From positions 1-33,103 of IMG/VR virus record IMGVR_UViG_3300032315_000031: DNA of 33,103 nt, one strand, 5' to 3'. Positions within the stretch are counted from its first letter, which is position 1. Every line of letters starts with the position of its first letter. Positions 9,189-17,102 of this stretch are shown in pieces. The DNA comes from a virus. Made by a program: the position numbers and the translations under genes. The notes beneath the pieces are model-generated. The model saw nothing but the letters and a program-made list of their open reading frames with translations, searched no databases and was not told the DNA's origin.

Positions 9189-11777
9189 TTAACCTTTAAC
9201 GCGTAGTTCACCCCAACCAGAAGTATCCGCTTTAGATGAACCTGCGGGGGCTGTCTCTTTAAAAGCTTCAGGATAGTCTTTCTTATATCTCGCTTCAATT
9301 TCTCTGCGGGTTGTAGAGAGTTCACGCTCAATCTGTTCAATCTGCGGCTGATATTTTTTCTGAGTTTCTGTAGGCATTGATTTGAATCTATCAAGCTGTT
9401 TACGTTTTGCCTCAGTTTGATCTTTGTATGCTTTATCTATGGCTTGTTCAACCAAGCGCCTTTCTTTATCCGCTCTCGCTTCACCGCCACCACCAGTAGC
9501 AGCCGCACGTAGCGCCGCCGATTGAATACTAGCTTGTTTCTGCATTTCCGCAGAAGCCATTTGCGCGGCTGACGTTCTCTTATTCTCAAACTCATGCACT
9601 TGCAGTTTGCTAATATCTAAAGACAGCTTTGCGAGATTACCCTTGGCTTCTTGGTCAAGCTTATAAGCATCATCCACCCTGCCCTTTTTCTCCATGAGTG
9701 CGGCGCGGTCTAGATCATTTATGCTCTTGTTAATTTCTTTCTGGAGTGCACGAGCCTTGTCCTGATCTTCAATCAAATCAGGTATGGTGTTATTAATAGA
9801 CATAACCGCAGCCCTTAAAATCGGCCCGGGCGTTGAACCAAACTGAGCAAACATCTGTGCCCAACGCAAGTACTCAGCTTTCTTGGCGTCGCCCTGCGCC
9901 CGCTCCAAGGCTTTCTGTTGCTCAACCTTTTCATTCTGAATCATGGCGATTGGGTCAATCCCATACTTGTCATAGAGCTTTTGTTTACGCTCCATCTGAC
10001 CTTCTATACCTACATCCGCTTCTGTTTTAAAGCTTGTTTGCTGCGCTTTTAATTCTTCAAGCGCTTTATTTGGCTCCGCAGCAATCCGCTTGTACTCAGT
10101 TTGAAACGGACTAGTATCTACCGCTGGCTTAGGCGCAGCGGCTTTCGGACGTGAGGCAACCGGTGGGGCGGCTTTCTTAGGCGCTTCGTCTTTCTCTTTA
10201 AACGGATTGTCTACTTCGTCAACTTTATTACCTTCTTTAAATGCAACTATCCCGCCACTAGCCATACCACGCACTTTATCGCGGCGCTGCTTCTCAGCTT
10301 GAGCAATCCCTAATGTCTCAGGGTCAGTGTCTTGTGGGTTTGTTTTCTTCTTAAGCTGGTCATCAGACAGCTTCTTCATCATCCCCGGCAGTTTGTATGG
10401 GTCAACGCCTGACGCAATCCCGCCGCCAGCCATCTCTTTAATGTGCCCGCCTTCCGCTCTGCCGCCATAAGCGTTATACATATTAGCAGCGGCACCCATA
10501 AAACCGATGCCCTGTTGAAACATAGAGGGTTGTGCTTGGTACATCTGGGTAGATGACGCTTGCATCGGCAAGCCACGTAGCATGTTAGACAATGTGCCTA
10601 ACTGAATGAACGGGTATTGCTGCTCGGTAGCGTAATCTTGGATAATCTGGTTTAGACGCGCTTGCTCGTAGGCTTGTTGTTTTGCTCCTATGTCGTACTG
10701 TTGGCCCATTAAGCCCATTTCCTGCTGGTATTGCTGAGCGCCGAATTGACCTAGCTGCTGTGCGCCCCGCATTGCTTGATCGTAACTGCGTAACCCTAAC
10801 TCAGAGCCAAACTGACGCGACTGTTCTGAAGCTCGTTGGGCTTCTAGGCCATAACGCGCGGCGGTTTCCGCAGCGGTCATCTGTTGACCGTAGCCAAACT
10901 GACGAGCTTGCTCCCCTAACTGTTGTACACCCAACCGTGCGGCTAGGTTTTGCTGGCCTGTACCAAAGCCCATCTGCTGATTAGCCAATGATGCTTGTAG
11001 AGCGCGTTGTTGGTCGATTTGGAACTGCTGTGCGCCTTGCTCAAACGCTGCTTGTGATCCACGCGTCTGAATATCTTCCATCTGCTGACCTAGATTACGC
11101 TGGCGCTCGGCCTCAACCATTGCAGACCTTGATCCGCCAAACGCGCCTTGCTGCGCAGCCTGTGCTTGCTGTTGTTGACGCATGATTCCCGACTGACGCA
11201 GTGCTTCGCGCTTGCCGATATCTGTCACCGCTTGTTGGTACGGCGACATGTACTGCTGCATTACGTTAGGGTCGATGAACTTACCCGTGCTAACATTCTC
11301 CGGGCGCTCCATTTGGTACTGTTGCAGGTCGGACATGGAGTACTGTCCGGGGGCGCTATATTGAGAGTTAAATGAAGTTGGGTCATACTTACCCGCCCGC
11401 AGCGAACCCGTAATAGCTTGGTTTGTGTAATCAGAAGCAAGCCCCGTCTGTCCGGGTAGCTGATATCTTTGCAGGTTGCCCATTGCCTGCGCCTGCATAG
11501 GAGTAAAACCAGCTACTGTTTCGCCTGTGCCCGCGCCGTACTTTTCCTCCATCGCCGTCTTAAAAGACTTGTACGGTTGGAAACCAGTGGCCTTACCATC
11601 TTCAAAGTTAAATATTTGTCTTTCTGTAGCGCCCATCATCCGCTCAACATACGGTTGAGCGTACTCAGGAATATTTGAGGTCTGCGAATACGTGTAGTTA
11701 GGGCCGCCACCGCCCCCGCCCGGATAAACCCGACGACCGTCATTGCTGTAACCGTTAAACTTATTCCTGATAATCAT
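9189..11777 (-). CDS. Gln/Ala-rich internal virion protein
   Basis: An 862-residue protein with no enzyme motif. After an N-terminal Gly run (about residues 20-25), residues about 160-400 are extremely Gln-rich with heptad-like spacing and include GAFGGSRSAMVEAERQR, a motif I recall from internal or tail proteins of many phages. The middle carries Gly-Gly motifs (EMAGGGIASG, GMASGGIVAFKEG). The C-terminal third is charged and probably coiled coil. It lies directly before the 2118-residue polyvalent protein and after a possible GNAT-fold gene, matching the slot of T7 gp14/gp15 ejection proteins; that role is inference. The start ATG overlaps the upstream stop as ATGA, with AGGAAA as the ribosome binding site. 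Confidence 0.75.
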   Translation of the reverse strand: MIIRNKFNGYSNDGRRVYPGGGGGGPNYTYSQTSNIPEYAQPYVERMMGATERQIFNFEDGKATGFQPYKSFKTAMEEKYGAGTGETVAGFTPMQAQAMGNLQRYQLPGQTGLASDYTNQAITGSLRAGKYDPTSFNSQYSAPGQYSMSDLQQYQMERPENVSTGKFIDPNVMQQYMSPYQQAVTDIGKREALRQSGIMRQQQQAQAAQQGAFGGSRSAMVEAERQRNLGQQMEDIQTRGSQAAFEQGAQQFQIDQQRALQASLANQQMGFGTGQQNLAARLGVQQLGEQARQFGYGQQMTAAETAARYGLEAQRASEQSRQFGSELGLRSYDQAMRGAQQLGQFGAQQYQQEMGLMGQQYDIGAKQQAYEQARLNQIIQDYATEQQYPFIQLGTLSNMLRGLPMQASSTQMYQAQPSMFQQGIGFMGAAANMYNAYGGRAEGGHIKEMAGGGIASGVDPYKLPGMMKKLSDDQLKKKTNPQDTDPETLGIAQAEKQRRDKVRGMASGGIVAFKEGNKVDEVDNPFKEKDEAPKKAAPPVASRPKAAAPKPAVDTSPFQTEYKRIAAEPNKALEELKAQQTSFKTEADVGIEGQMERKQKLYDKYGIDPIAMIQNEKVEQQKALERAQGDAKKAEYLRWAQMFAQFGSTPGPILRAAVMSINNTIPDLIEDQDKARALQKEINKSINDLDRAALMEKKGRVDDAYKLDQEAKGNLAKLSLDISKLQVHEFENKRTSAAQMASAEMQKQASIQSAALRAAATGGGGEARADKERRLVEQAIDKAYKDQTEAKRKQLDRFKSMPTETQKKYQPQIEQIERELSTTRREIEARYKKDYPEAFKETAPAGSSKADTSGWGELRVKG

Positions 11778-12181
11778 AATTTTTTCCTCATTACCTGATG
11801 GGTTACTTCCAACCCAATCTTTTCGTACATCTGGACTATTGTTCCCTTAGCCCATAACTGCGCGACTGTAGCGCCGTGGGCTCTCATCCAGTTGTACAAC
11901 TCCTCAATGACGTGAGGCCGCACAATCGCTTTACCACCCATCAAATTACCGTGCGCAACGCGCTGCGTCGGGTAATCAATAATGTCTATCGCTGCTGCAC
12001 CTGTAATACCCTCACCCGGTTCTTCCCACACTACTAAGTAAGTACGCCCAGTACGAATAGCGTATTCAATCAGCTCAATCTTGTTTAAATCTGGATCAAG
12101 ATCAATCGCTCGCTGTAACAACGGTGCTGCTATAGGCCAAACTTGGGGTAACTCGTTAGGGTGTATCTGATATAAGGGCAT
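11774..12181 (-). CDS. GNAT-fold-like protein of the internal virion block
   Basis: A 135-residue protein. The pattern of an N-terminal helix pair (APLLQRAIDLDPDL), a strand ending YLVVWEEP, a central strand (GAAAIDII) and a late ATVAQLWAKGTIVQMYEKIGL segment resembles the GCN5-related acetyltransferase fold. The usual acetyl-CoA loop R/Q-x-x-G-x-G/A is not obvious, so catalysis is doubtful. Phages of this kind often carry a GNAT-like small gene between nozzle and internal core genes, comparable in size and place to T7 gp13 (internal virion protein A). That comparison is inference. It overlaps the next gene by ATGA, which suggests coupled translation. Confidence 0.6.
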   Translation of the reverse strand: MPLYQIHPNELPQVWPIAAPLLQRAIDLDPDLNKIELIEYAIRTGRTYLVVWEEPGEGITGAAAIDIIDYPTQRVAHGNLMGGKAIVRPHVIEELYNWMRAHGATVAQLWAKGTIVQMYEKIGLEVTHQVMRKKL

Positions 12182-12183
12182 AT

Positions 12184-13884
12184 TTACGCAGGCAGGTGTT
12201 TGTCAGCTTTACTATTAACTGCTACTTTCTTTTTACCGATACTCTTTCTGCGGGTGTTTTGAATCCGCTCCATCATCGCGTAAAGCTTTCTAGCCCCTGC
12301 TTCAGTTGAGCCATTGCCCAACTCAGAGACGATACGCGCTGGAATTACAAACTCACCATCAGCAAGACGAGCAGGCTGACGTTTACCAATGACAGCAGGA
12401 ATAGAATCCGAAACTCCATCGCCGGGGCCTCTCAAAAGTCGTCCACCATCGGAATAAGAACCCAAGTTACCCATGATGCCACCTTGCGCGGCCTCAATTG
12501 GGATGTCCATGTAGTTATCTATATCGCCAAGATTAGTCTTAGGCATTTCCGCTACGGGCACTTTGGATTTTTTAGCAAGTCGTGCGTATTCATCCATAGC
12601 AGCAGAGTATGGGCTGCTTAATTGTTGTTTTCTACTACGAGGAATAATTCCTTCGTCGAACTTTTTGCCAAGGGCTTCTACATCACTTAATTGCTTCTTA
12701 CGTTCTTTTTCCATTTCGTCATAGCTTTCCCCTATCCCTCGCAAAGCGCGTTGTTTGCGAGTCTTTAGCCCGTACTCTTTTGCATCTGCTTTTGAAATGC
12801 CGCCGGACGCCATACGTGGCTCTCCGGTATAACGCCCAACCGGAGCGTCTAACGCTTGGGGAATTACATTATTTGGCATTGGGCGCTGCACCATCGGGTT
12901 GCTATACATCGGCGTCTGGTACTGCGACTGCGGATACATAGTGTTGTCACCAATTGCATTTTCTGCGGACATCTGTTCAACGGGGCCACCTACTGCAAAC
13001 TTCTGATATTCGTAAGAACGCTCAAAAGGTTGAGGAGTAGCTACGCTAGGCTTAAACTTACTCATATCCACCATACTCTTGTATTCTTTCTTTTCTGGTG
13101 GCTTGGGTTTATTCATAAACTGCCCAGCGGTCATTAGTCCAATACCGGTTTGCAGTGGGTTATCTTGCGCATACTGCAACGCAGCCTCAAAGCCTCTCTC
13201 GAGCGCACTTTTTGGCGCTAAAGGAAATGCCGTTTCTTTCATCCCCATTAACTGCTCCGTTGGGGCTGACGCCATTTGTGATATACCTTTGTCAGACGCT
13301 GCCCTAGCAAGGGTGCCGGGATCGTTATATGGGGCTCCTCGCGGTAGGAAATTCTGTGTAAGTTCTGGTGGTGCGTTACCTAAACCAGCCGCGTCTTTAA
13401 ATGCCATTGGCGAGCTACCGGCAGGTGGGGGTGGAGCGGCAGGCGGAGCAGCAGGCGGAGCAGCAGGCGGAGCAACAGCCACAGGCGGAGCAGCAGGTGG
13501 GGGTGGGACAGCAGGTGGGGGTGGAGCAGCATAAGGAGGAATAGGTGTCGTAGTCGCAGGATTAAAATAAGCAGAAGGGCCGGCGCCTTGCATAATGCCT
13601 TGAGTACCTGCCTGCGTTGCGGCTTGCGTTGCGGCTTGCGTTGCGGCTTGTGTCCCCGCCTGAGTAGCAGCTTGTTGTATGCCAGCTTGTGCAGCCTTTT
13701 TCATAGCGGCTTGAATAGTAGCCTGTTTAGCTGCTTCTACTGCAGCGGTTTGAGCGGCAGCAGTCCCGGCAGCGGTAGCGGCGGTAGCGGCGGTAGCGGC
13801 GGGTATAGCGGCGGCAGTGGTAGCAGCAATAGCGGGTGCGGCGATAGCGGACTTAGCAATAGCAGCGGCGACAATTTGTGGCAT
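12184..13884 (-). CDS. Low-complexity Ala/Pro-rich virion protein with conserved DGEFVIPA C-terminal module
   Basis: A 566-residue protein. Residues 1-100 are almost only Ala, Thr, Gln and Gly; about 110-160 are Pro/Ala repeats. The middle holds Gly-Gly motifs (KFAVGGPVEQM, RMASGGISKADAKE, AQGGIMGNLG). The C-terminal 100 residues differ in character: GPGDGVSDSIPAVI, then LADGEFVIPARIVSELGNGS, then AGARKLYAMMERI. I recall this module at the C-terminus of structural proteins in many environmental phages; its function is not known to me. The gene sits in the internal-virion block between two small genes that may have GNAT folds. Its ribosome binding site GGGAGA lies inside the last codons of the preceding gene. 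Confidence 0.7.
   Translation of the reverse strand: MPQIVAAAIAKSAIAAPAIAATTAAAIPAATAATAATAAGTAAAQTAAVEAAKQATIQAAMKKAAQAGIQQAATQAGTQAATQAATQAATQAGTQGIMQGAGPSAYFNPATTTPIPPYAAPPPPAVPPPPAAPPVAVAPPAAPPAAPPAAPPPPAGSSPMAFKDAAGLGNAPPELTQNFLPRGAPYNDPGTLARAASDKGISQMASAPTEQLMGMKETAFPLAPKSALERGFEAALQYAQDNPLQTGIGLMTAGQFMNKPKPPEKKEYKSMVDMSKFKPSVATPQPFERSYEYQKFAVGGPVEQMSAENAIGDNTMYPQSQYQTPMYSNPMVQRPMPNNVIPQALDAPVGRYTGEPRMASGGISKADAKEYGLKTRKQRALRGIGESYDEMEKERKKQLSDVEALGKKFDEGIIPRSRKQQLSSPYSAAMDEYARLAKKSKVPVAEMPKTNLGDIDNYMDIPIEAAQGGIMGNLGSYSDGGRLLRGPGDGVSDSIPAVIGKRQPARLADGEFVIPARIVSELGNGSTEAGARKLYAMMERIQNTRRKSIGKKKVAVNSKADKHLPA
13437..13815. repeat. In-frame minisatellite tracts in the 566-residue protein gene
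   Basis: Three kinds of short direct repeat lie in this gene: GCAGGCGGAGCA-like 12-mers near 13437-13530 (encoding Pro-Pro-Ala runs), TTGCGTTGCGGC 12-mers near 13611-13652 (Ala-Thr-Gln-Ala), and AGCGGCGGT-like 9-mers near 13768-13815 (Ala-Thr-Ala). Unit lengths are multiples of three, so copy-number change would keep the frame. Confidence 0.8.
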
Positions 13885-13885
13885 G

Positions 13886-14191
13886 TCAAATCTCCCTCTT
13901 CATCAATACAAGCCCCATGTTTTGCCCGTACTGGTGTAAACCAAACATTTTGATAAGTTTTTGCGCCTTCTTATCATGTTCTAAAGGCGTTGCATAGACC
14001 TCATTGTACCCCTCAGCCTTTAACCCGGGGGCGACAACATTAGTAAAAATATTACGGTACCGCTTAAACTTAGAGGGCGACCACGCCCCCGTTTCTATAT
14101 TCAAATGCAACGCCACTTTTCCGATGTCAAGCATATAGTCACAGAGAAAAGTCACCTCTGCATCTTGGTAGAGAGTTCTGCGGGGGATCAT
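13886..14191 (-). CDS. Small GNAT-like protein of the internal virion block
   Basis: A 101-residue protein. The ending VYATPLEHDKKAQKLIKMFGLHQYGQNMGLVLMKR resembles the last strand-helix-strand of acetyltransferase folds (helix, then a GFxxYG-like turn), but the protein is too short for a full GNAT domain, and I see no acetyl-CoA loop. The start ATG at 14191 overlaps the upstream stop as ATGA. Its last codons (AGG GAG ATT TGA) form the ribosome binding site of the next gene. The family is uncertain; it could also be an unrelated small virion protein. Confidence 0.55.
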   Translation of the reverse strand: MIPRRTLYQDAEVTFLCDYMLDIGKVALHLNIETGAWSPSKFKRYRNIFTNVVAPGLKAEGYNEVYATPLEHDKKAQKLIKMFGLHQYGQNMGLVLMKREI

Positions 14192-14496
14192 ACTTTTATC
14201 TTCACCACGTTGCCCGCAGACGTGTCGTAGTACAGGTCGCCTATCCGTAAATTTGCCAGATCGGCTTGTGTTGGTAGGCTGACAATTCTAGCCTGCGTTA
14301 GCTGGTTCACGCTACTGTAGTTCTGGGCAGAAATAATGTCGGTTCCCACAATTTGCGTAGACCCTGAAGACGGCCCCGGATTATCCAACTGCTGAAAATA
14401 CTGGCGCAGGATGTTGTTAAGCGTGTCTTGATACTGGCGGTCGTATTGAACGGGAGCCAAGGGGAGTACAGGGGCTTTGGTTGTACCGGTAGACAT
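14188..14496 (-). CDS. Small conserved phage structural protein
   Basis: A 102-residue protein with a helix-forming middle (YQDTLNNILRQYFQQLDNPG) and a conserved-looking end (SLPTQADLANLRIGDLYYDT, then GNVVKIKV). I recall this combination in small genes next to nozzle-type genes of marine podovirus-like phages; the function is unknown. GGAAGGA upstream of the ATG is a good ribosome binding site. It lies 2 bases after the large nozzle-like gene and overlaps the next gene by ATGA. Confidence 0.65.
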   Translation of the reverse strand: MSTGTTKAPVLPLAPVQYDRQYQDTLNNILRQYFQQLDNPGPSSGSTQIVGTDIISAQNYSSVNQLTQARIVSLPTQADLANLRIGDLYYDTSAGNVVKIKV

Positions 14497-14498
14497 TC

Positions 14499-17093
14499 TT
14501 AGTTCCTTCCATCAGGACGCACGTCCATACGTGGCACGCCTAACTGCCACTGCGTACCTAGTCTGTTTGATGACACCCGCAAGGCCATCTGCCGCCCCCG
14601 CACTCGGGTGTAGATAATCTCCGTAAACTCCTGCACGTTGTAGCTGTTTTGTGTAGCGTACGTTTGTGGAGGGTCTCCCCCAGCGGAAACCGCAGCAAAC
14701 CTAGAGTTGTTGTAGGCAGCGCCGGGGTTTTGACGGGGGCGTAGCGTAAAAGTAGCCGTGGGGCGAGCGTCTTCCGAAGTGGAACCGCCCGTAAAAGACC
14801 CGTCAAAAGTTATGTCTGGCAGCATACGCCACACAAACCCGTAGTTGTGCCCGTCACCAATATCAAAGTCCGAAGACTGTACATACGAAACGATGGCTCT
14901 TTCACGTATCTGTGCGGCCTCTACATACCCATCATTTACATTATTTTCATGGAACACCACATAGTTGTCAGAGGTTGTGGCTTGGGGGAACTGACGAATT
15001 GGGCTGTCCAACCACGCAGTTCTATCTAATGAACCGTAGTACCAGACGCGGTCTAAGTAGTTAAAGATGACGTAGCGGTCTATAGTAGTGTTTGGATTTT
15101 CAACGGTGCCAGTACCATCTGCGCCTTCTATTGAACAGTAGAACCACCAAATTTCACTATAGCCTTCATTGCTGCCAGCGAAGAACTGCGCTTCTTGGTT
15201 TCTATTAATACTAGAGAATACAAATTGACGTACCGCGCAAGGCAGCGTCTCAATACGGCCTGAGTACACGTAGAACTTATCGGTGCCCATCCAGTACACA
15301 ACACCAGCAGCGGTAGCAATCGCATTTGGAGACGCAATCGATATGTTGTCGGCGAGCAGTGTGAAACCCCAGACCAGTGGTGGGCCTAGATACTGCATGG
15401 AGTAAACCGCTGCGTCGGTGAAGACAACAATTTCTTGACGTGTTTGCAGTGCCCCAATAATCTCTGACCCCCGTGAAAGCCGGAAACTACCTGCTTGGTT
15501 TAGCAGGCTTGGTGTCCAGTTCGTATAGCTTTCCTGCGCACTCCAGCGCACCAACAGGGGGTCTAGTGCTGTAGTACCGTATGCGCCGTAGTCGTTGCAA
15601 CCAAAGGCAATTACGATACGTGTCGAGTCCGACACCATGATCTGATTAATAGTGCTTGGGACATCAGTACCAGAAACGAGAGCGCCTCGCGTAGTAAACG
15701 CAGGGGTTGCACCTGCGCCCGGGTCCCACACATACAACGCGCCGCCACGTGGACTGAATAACAACTGTTCACCAAAGTTTGACTGGCTCCACAAACGCAA
15801 CTGCAAACCAAAGCCTGTAGTAAAACCTGAACCCCAACCACGACTTGCGCTTGCAATAAGAGAGGCATCTGGATAACCCACAGTAACATTAGAGCCACCA
15901 CCTGAACCAGTCGATGTAGCATTTACTGTAGGAGGGTAATTGCCGTTGGTAATAAAAGTAAACGTGTTTGCGTTAGTAACCGTTATTTCTACTGTGCGGT
16001 TAATAAGGTTTGTACTAAGCCCCCCAATCTCTAATAGCGAAGCAGTGCCTGTACCAGTACCCACGCCAGTAGCGGTAAAAACTGTACCAACGTTGTTATT
16101 AATTGCACCAATTAAAGTGAAGTTAGTCGATCCACTATTTGTAGAAATAATTTGATACTGCTTACCAATAACAAAAGACCCTGCCGTTACTGTTACTCCT
16201 ACAGCCCCACTAATAGACACATAGGCAATAGATGCAACTCCAGTTCCAGAACCTATGCCCGTAGCAGTAAATATAATCCCTACTGTATTGGCTGATGCCC
16301 CAATGGCTACGAAGTTTGTAGTCCCTACACTCACAATTTTGTATGAACGCCCAACAACAAATGACCCCGCATTGGTGTTATACCCATGTGCTGTTTGTGT
16401 CACTGTAACTACGTTGCTGCCGCTAGTCGTAGCTATTGGGTTTGCCCCTAACATAGCGACCAAGTATGGCGACCAAGGCCCTGCGCCCCAACCAGTTCCT
16501 TCGGTATAGATAGGTAGGCCAGTGTTAATTTGATATGCAATCGTTAGCCCCGTCATGGTGGAGCTAGATGCGGTGGTGTTGGCGGTAACCGAAAGCTGTA
16601 CTTGGTACCGTACACCAGAGAGGACGTTAACAATCTGGAACTCGTTATTCAGTACCGCTGCCGTGACGTTGCCGCCAAGCGTAGTAGCCCCCGCCAATGT
16701 AACGAAGTCGTTGACCTGTAATGAATCAGCGCCTGTGTCTGTAATCGTTAGTAGATTGGAGCCGTTAGTAACGGCAAGCGTGATCTGATTAGATGGGTTA
16801 GTGTTTGTCTCACGTAGGGGGGTGACATCAAAATACGCGCCGCCGTTCTCGACGTAGAATTTAAGATTGGTGCCAAGCCCGAGCAGGTTGTAGTTTTTTA
16901 GCGTTACCCAATTCCAAAGTGATCGGCACACGCCTAAGAATGTATTAGCAGACAGTGGCGACCAACCGCCAATCTTCTCAGGGTAGCCGGAGCGAAACCG
17001 CACCTTGTCGCAATCAAACCAACCGCCTTCGTTGGCAAGCGTTGTGCCCTCTCGGTTTACACCGGGGCGAAACTGTAGGTTCTGTAGTGGCAT
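14499..17093 (-). CDS. Tail nozzle/hub-like protein (tubular protein B type)
   Basis: An 864-residue protein beginning MPLQNLQFRPGVNREGT, then WFDCDKVRFRSGYPEKIGGW, a start I recall from the large conserved tail protein of many environmental podovirus-like phages, often compared to T7 gp12 or P22 gp10. Repeated strand patterns such as VYSMQYLGPPLVWGF suggest a beta-propeller-like body. Residues about 100-200 and 220-390 hold Ig-like beta domains; the second is interrupted by two tandem repeats at about 16030-16375. The protein should form the lower tail tube next to the portal (inferred). Its ATG follows AAGGGG. Confidence 0.75.
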   Translation of the reverse strand: MPLQNLQFRPGVNREGTTLANEGGWFDCDKVRFRSGYPEKIGGWSPLSANTFLGVCRSLWNWVTLKNYNLLGLGTNLKFYVENGGAYFDVTPLRETNTNPSNQITLAVTNGSNLLTITDTGADSLQVNDFVTLAGATTLGGNVTAAVLNNEFQIVNVLSGVRYQVQLSVTANTTASSSTMTGLTIAYQINTGLPIYTEGTGWGAGPWSPYLVAMLGANPIATTSGSNVVTVTQTAHGYNTNAGSFVVGRSYKIVSVGTTNFVAIGASANTVGIIFTATGIGSGTGVASIAYVSISGAVGVTVTAGSFVIGKQYQIISTNSGSTNFTLIGAINNNVGTVFTATGVGTGTGTASLLEIGGLSTNLINRTVEITVTNANTFTFITNGNYPPTVNATSTGSGGGSNVTVGYPDASLIASASRGWGSGFTTGFGLQLRLWSQSNFGEQLLFSPRGGALYVWDPGAGATPAFTTRGALVSGTDVPSTINQIMVSDSTRIVIAFGCNDYGAYGTTALDPLLVRWSAQESYTNWTPSLLNQAGSFRLSRGSEIIGALQTRQEIVVFTDAAVYSMQYLGPPLVWGFTLLADNISIASPNAIATAAGVVYWMGTDKFYVYSGRIETLPCAVRQFVFSSINRNQEAQFFAGSNEGYSEIWWFYCSIEGADGTGTVENPNTTIDRYVIFNYLDRVWYYGSLDRTAWLDSPIRQFPQATTSDNYVVFHENNVNDGYVEAAQIRERAIVSYVQSSDFDIGDGHNYGFVWRMLPDITFDGSFTGGSTSEDARPTATFTLRPRQNPGAAYNNSRFAAVSAGGDPPQTYATQNSYNVQEFTEIIYTRVRGRQMALRVSSNRLGTQWQLGVPRMDVRPDGRN
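16030..16375. repeat. Two tandem ~47-residue repeats nested in the nozzle-like gene
   Basis: Read on the - strand, the gene encodes two imperfect copies of SFVxGxxYxIxSxG(T/S)TNFxxIGAxxNxVGxxFTATGxGxGTGxAS (patterns, not identical). They sit between AHGYNTNAG and the strand NRTVEITVTNANTFTF, that is, within a beta domain which exists earlier in the same protein without such an insert. I recall this repeat from phage tail fibres. Confidence 0.75.
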
Positions 17094-17102
17094 CGTAGCC
17101 CC

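Noticed and set aside
13079-13534. 151-residue + strand frame ending in long Gly/Ala runs
   Set aside because: It is the complement of the Pro/Ala repeats in the 566-residue protein gene; the Gly run is a by-product of the GC-rich repeats.
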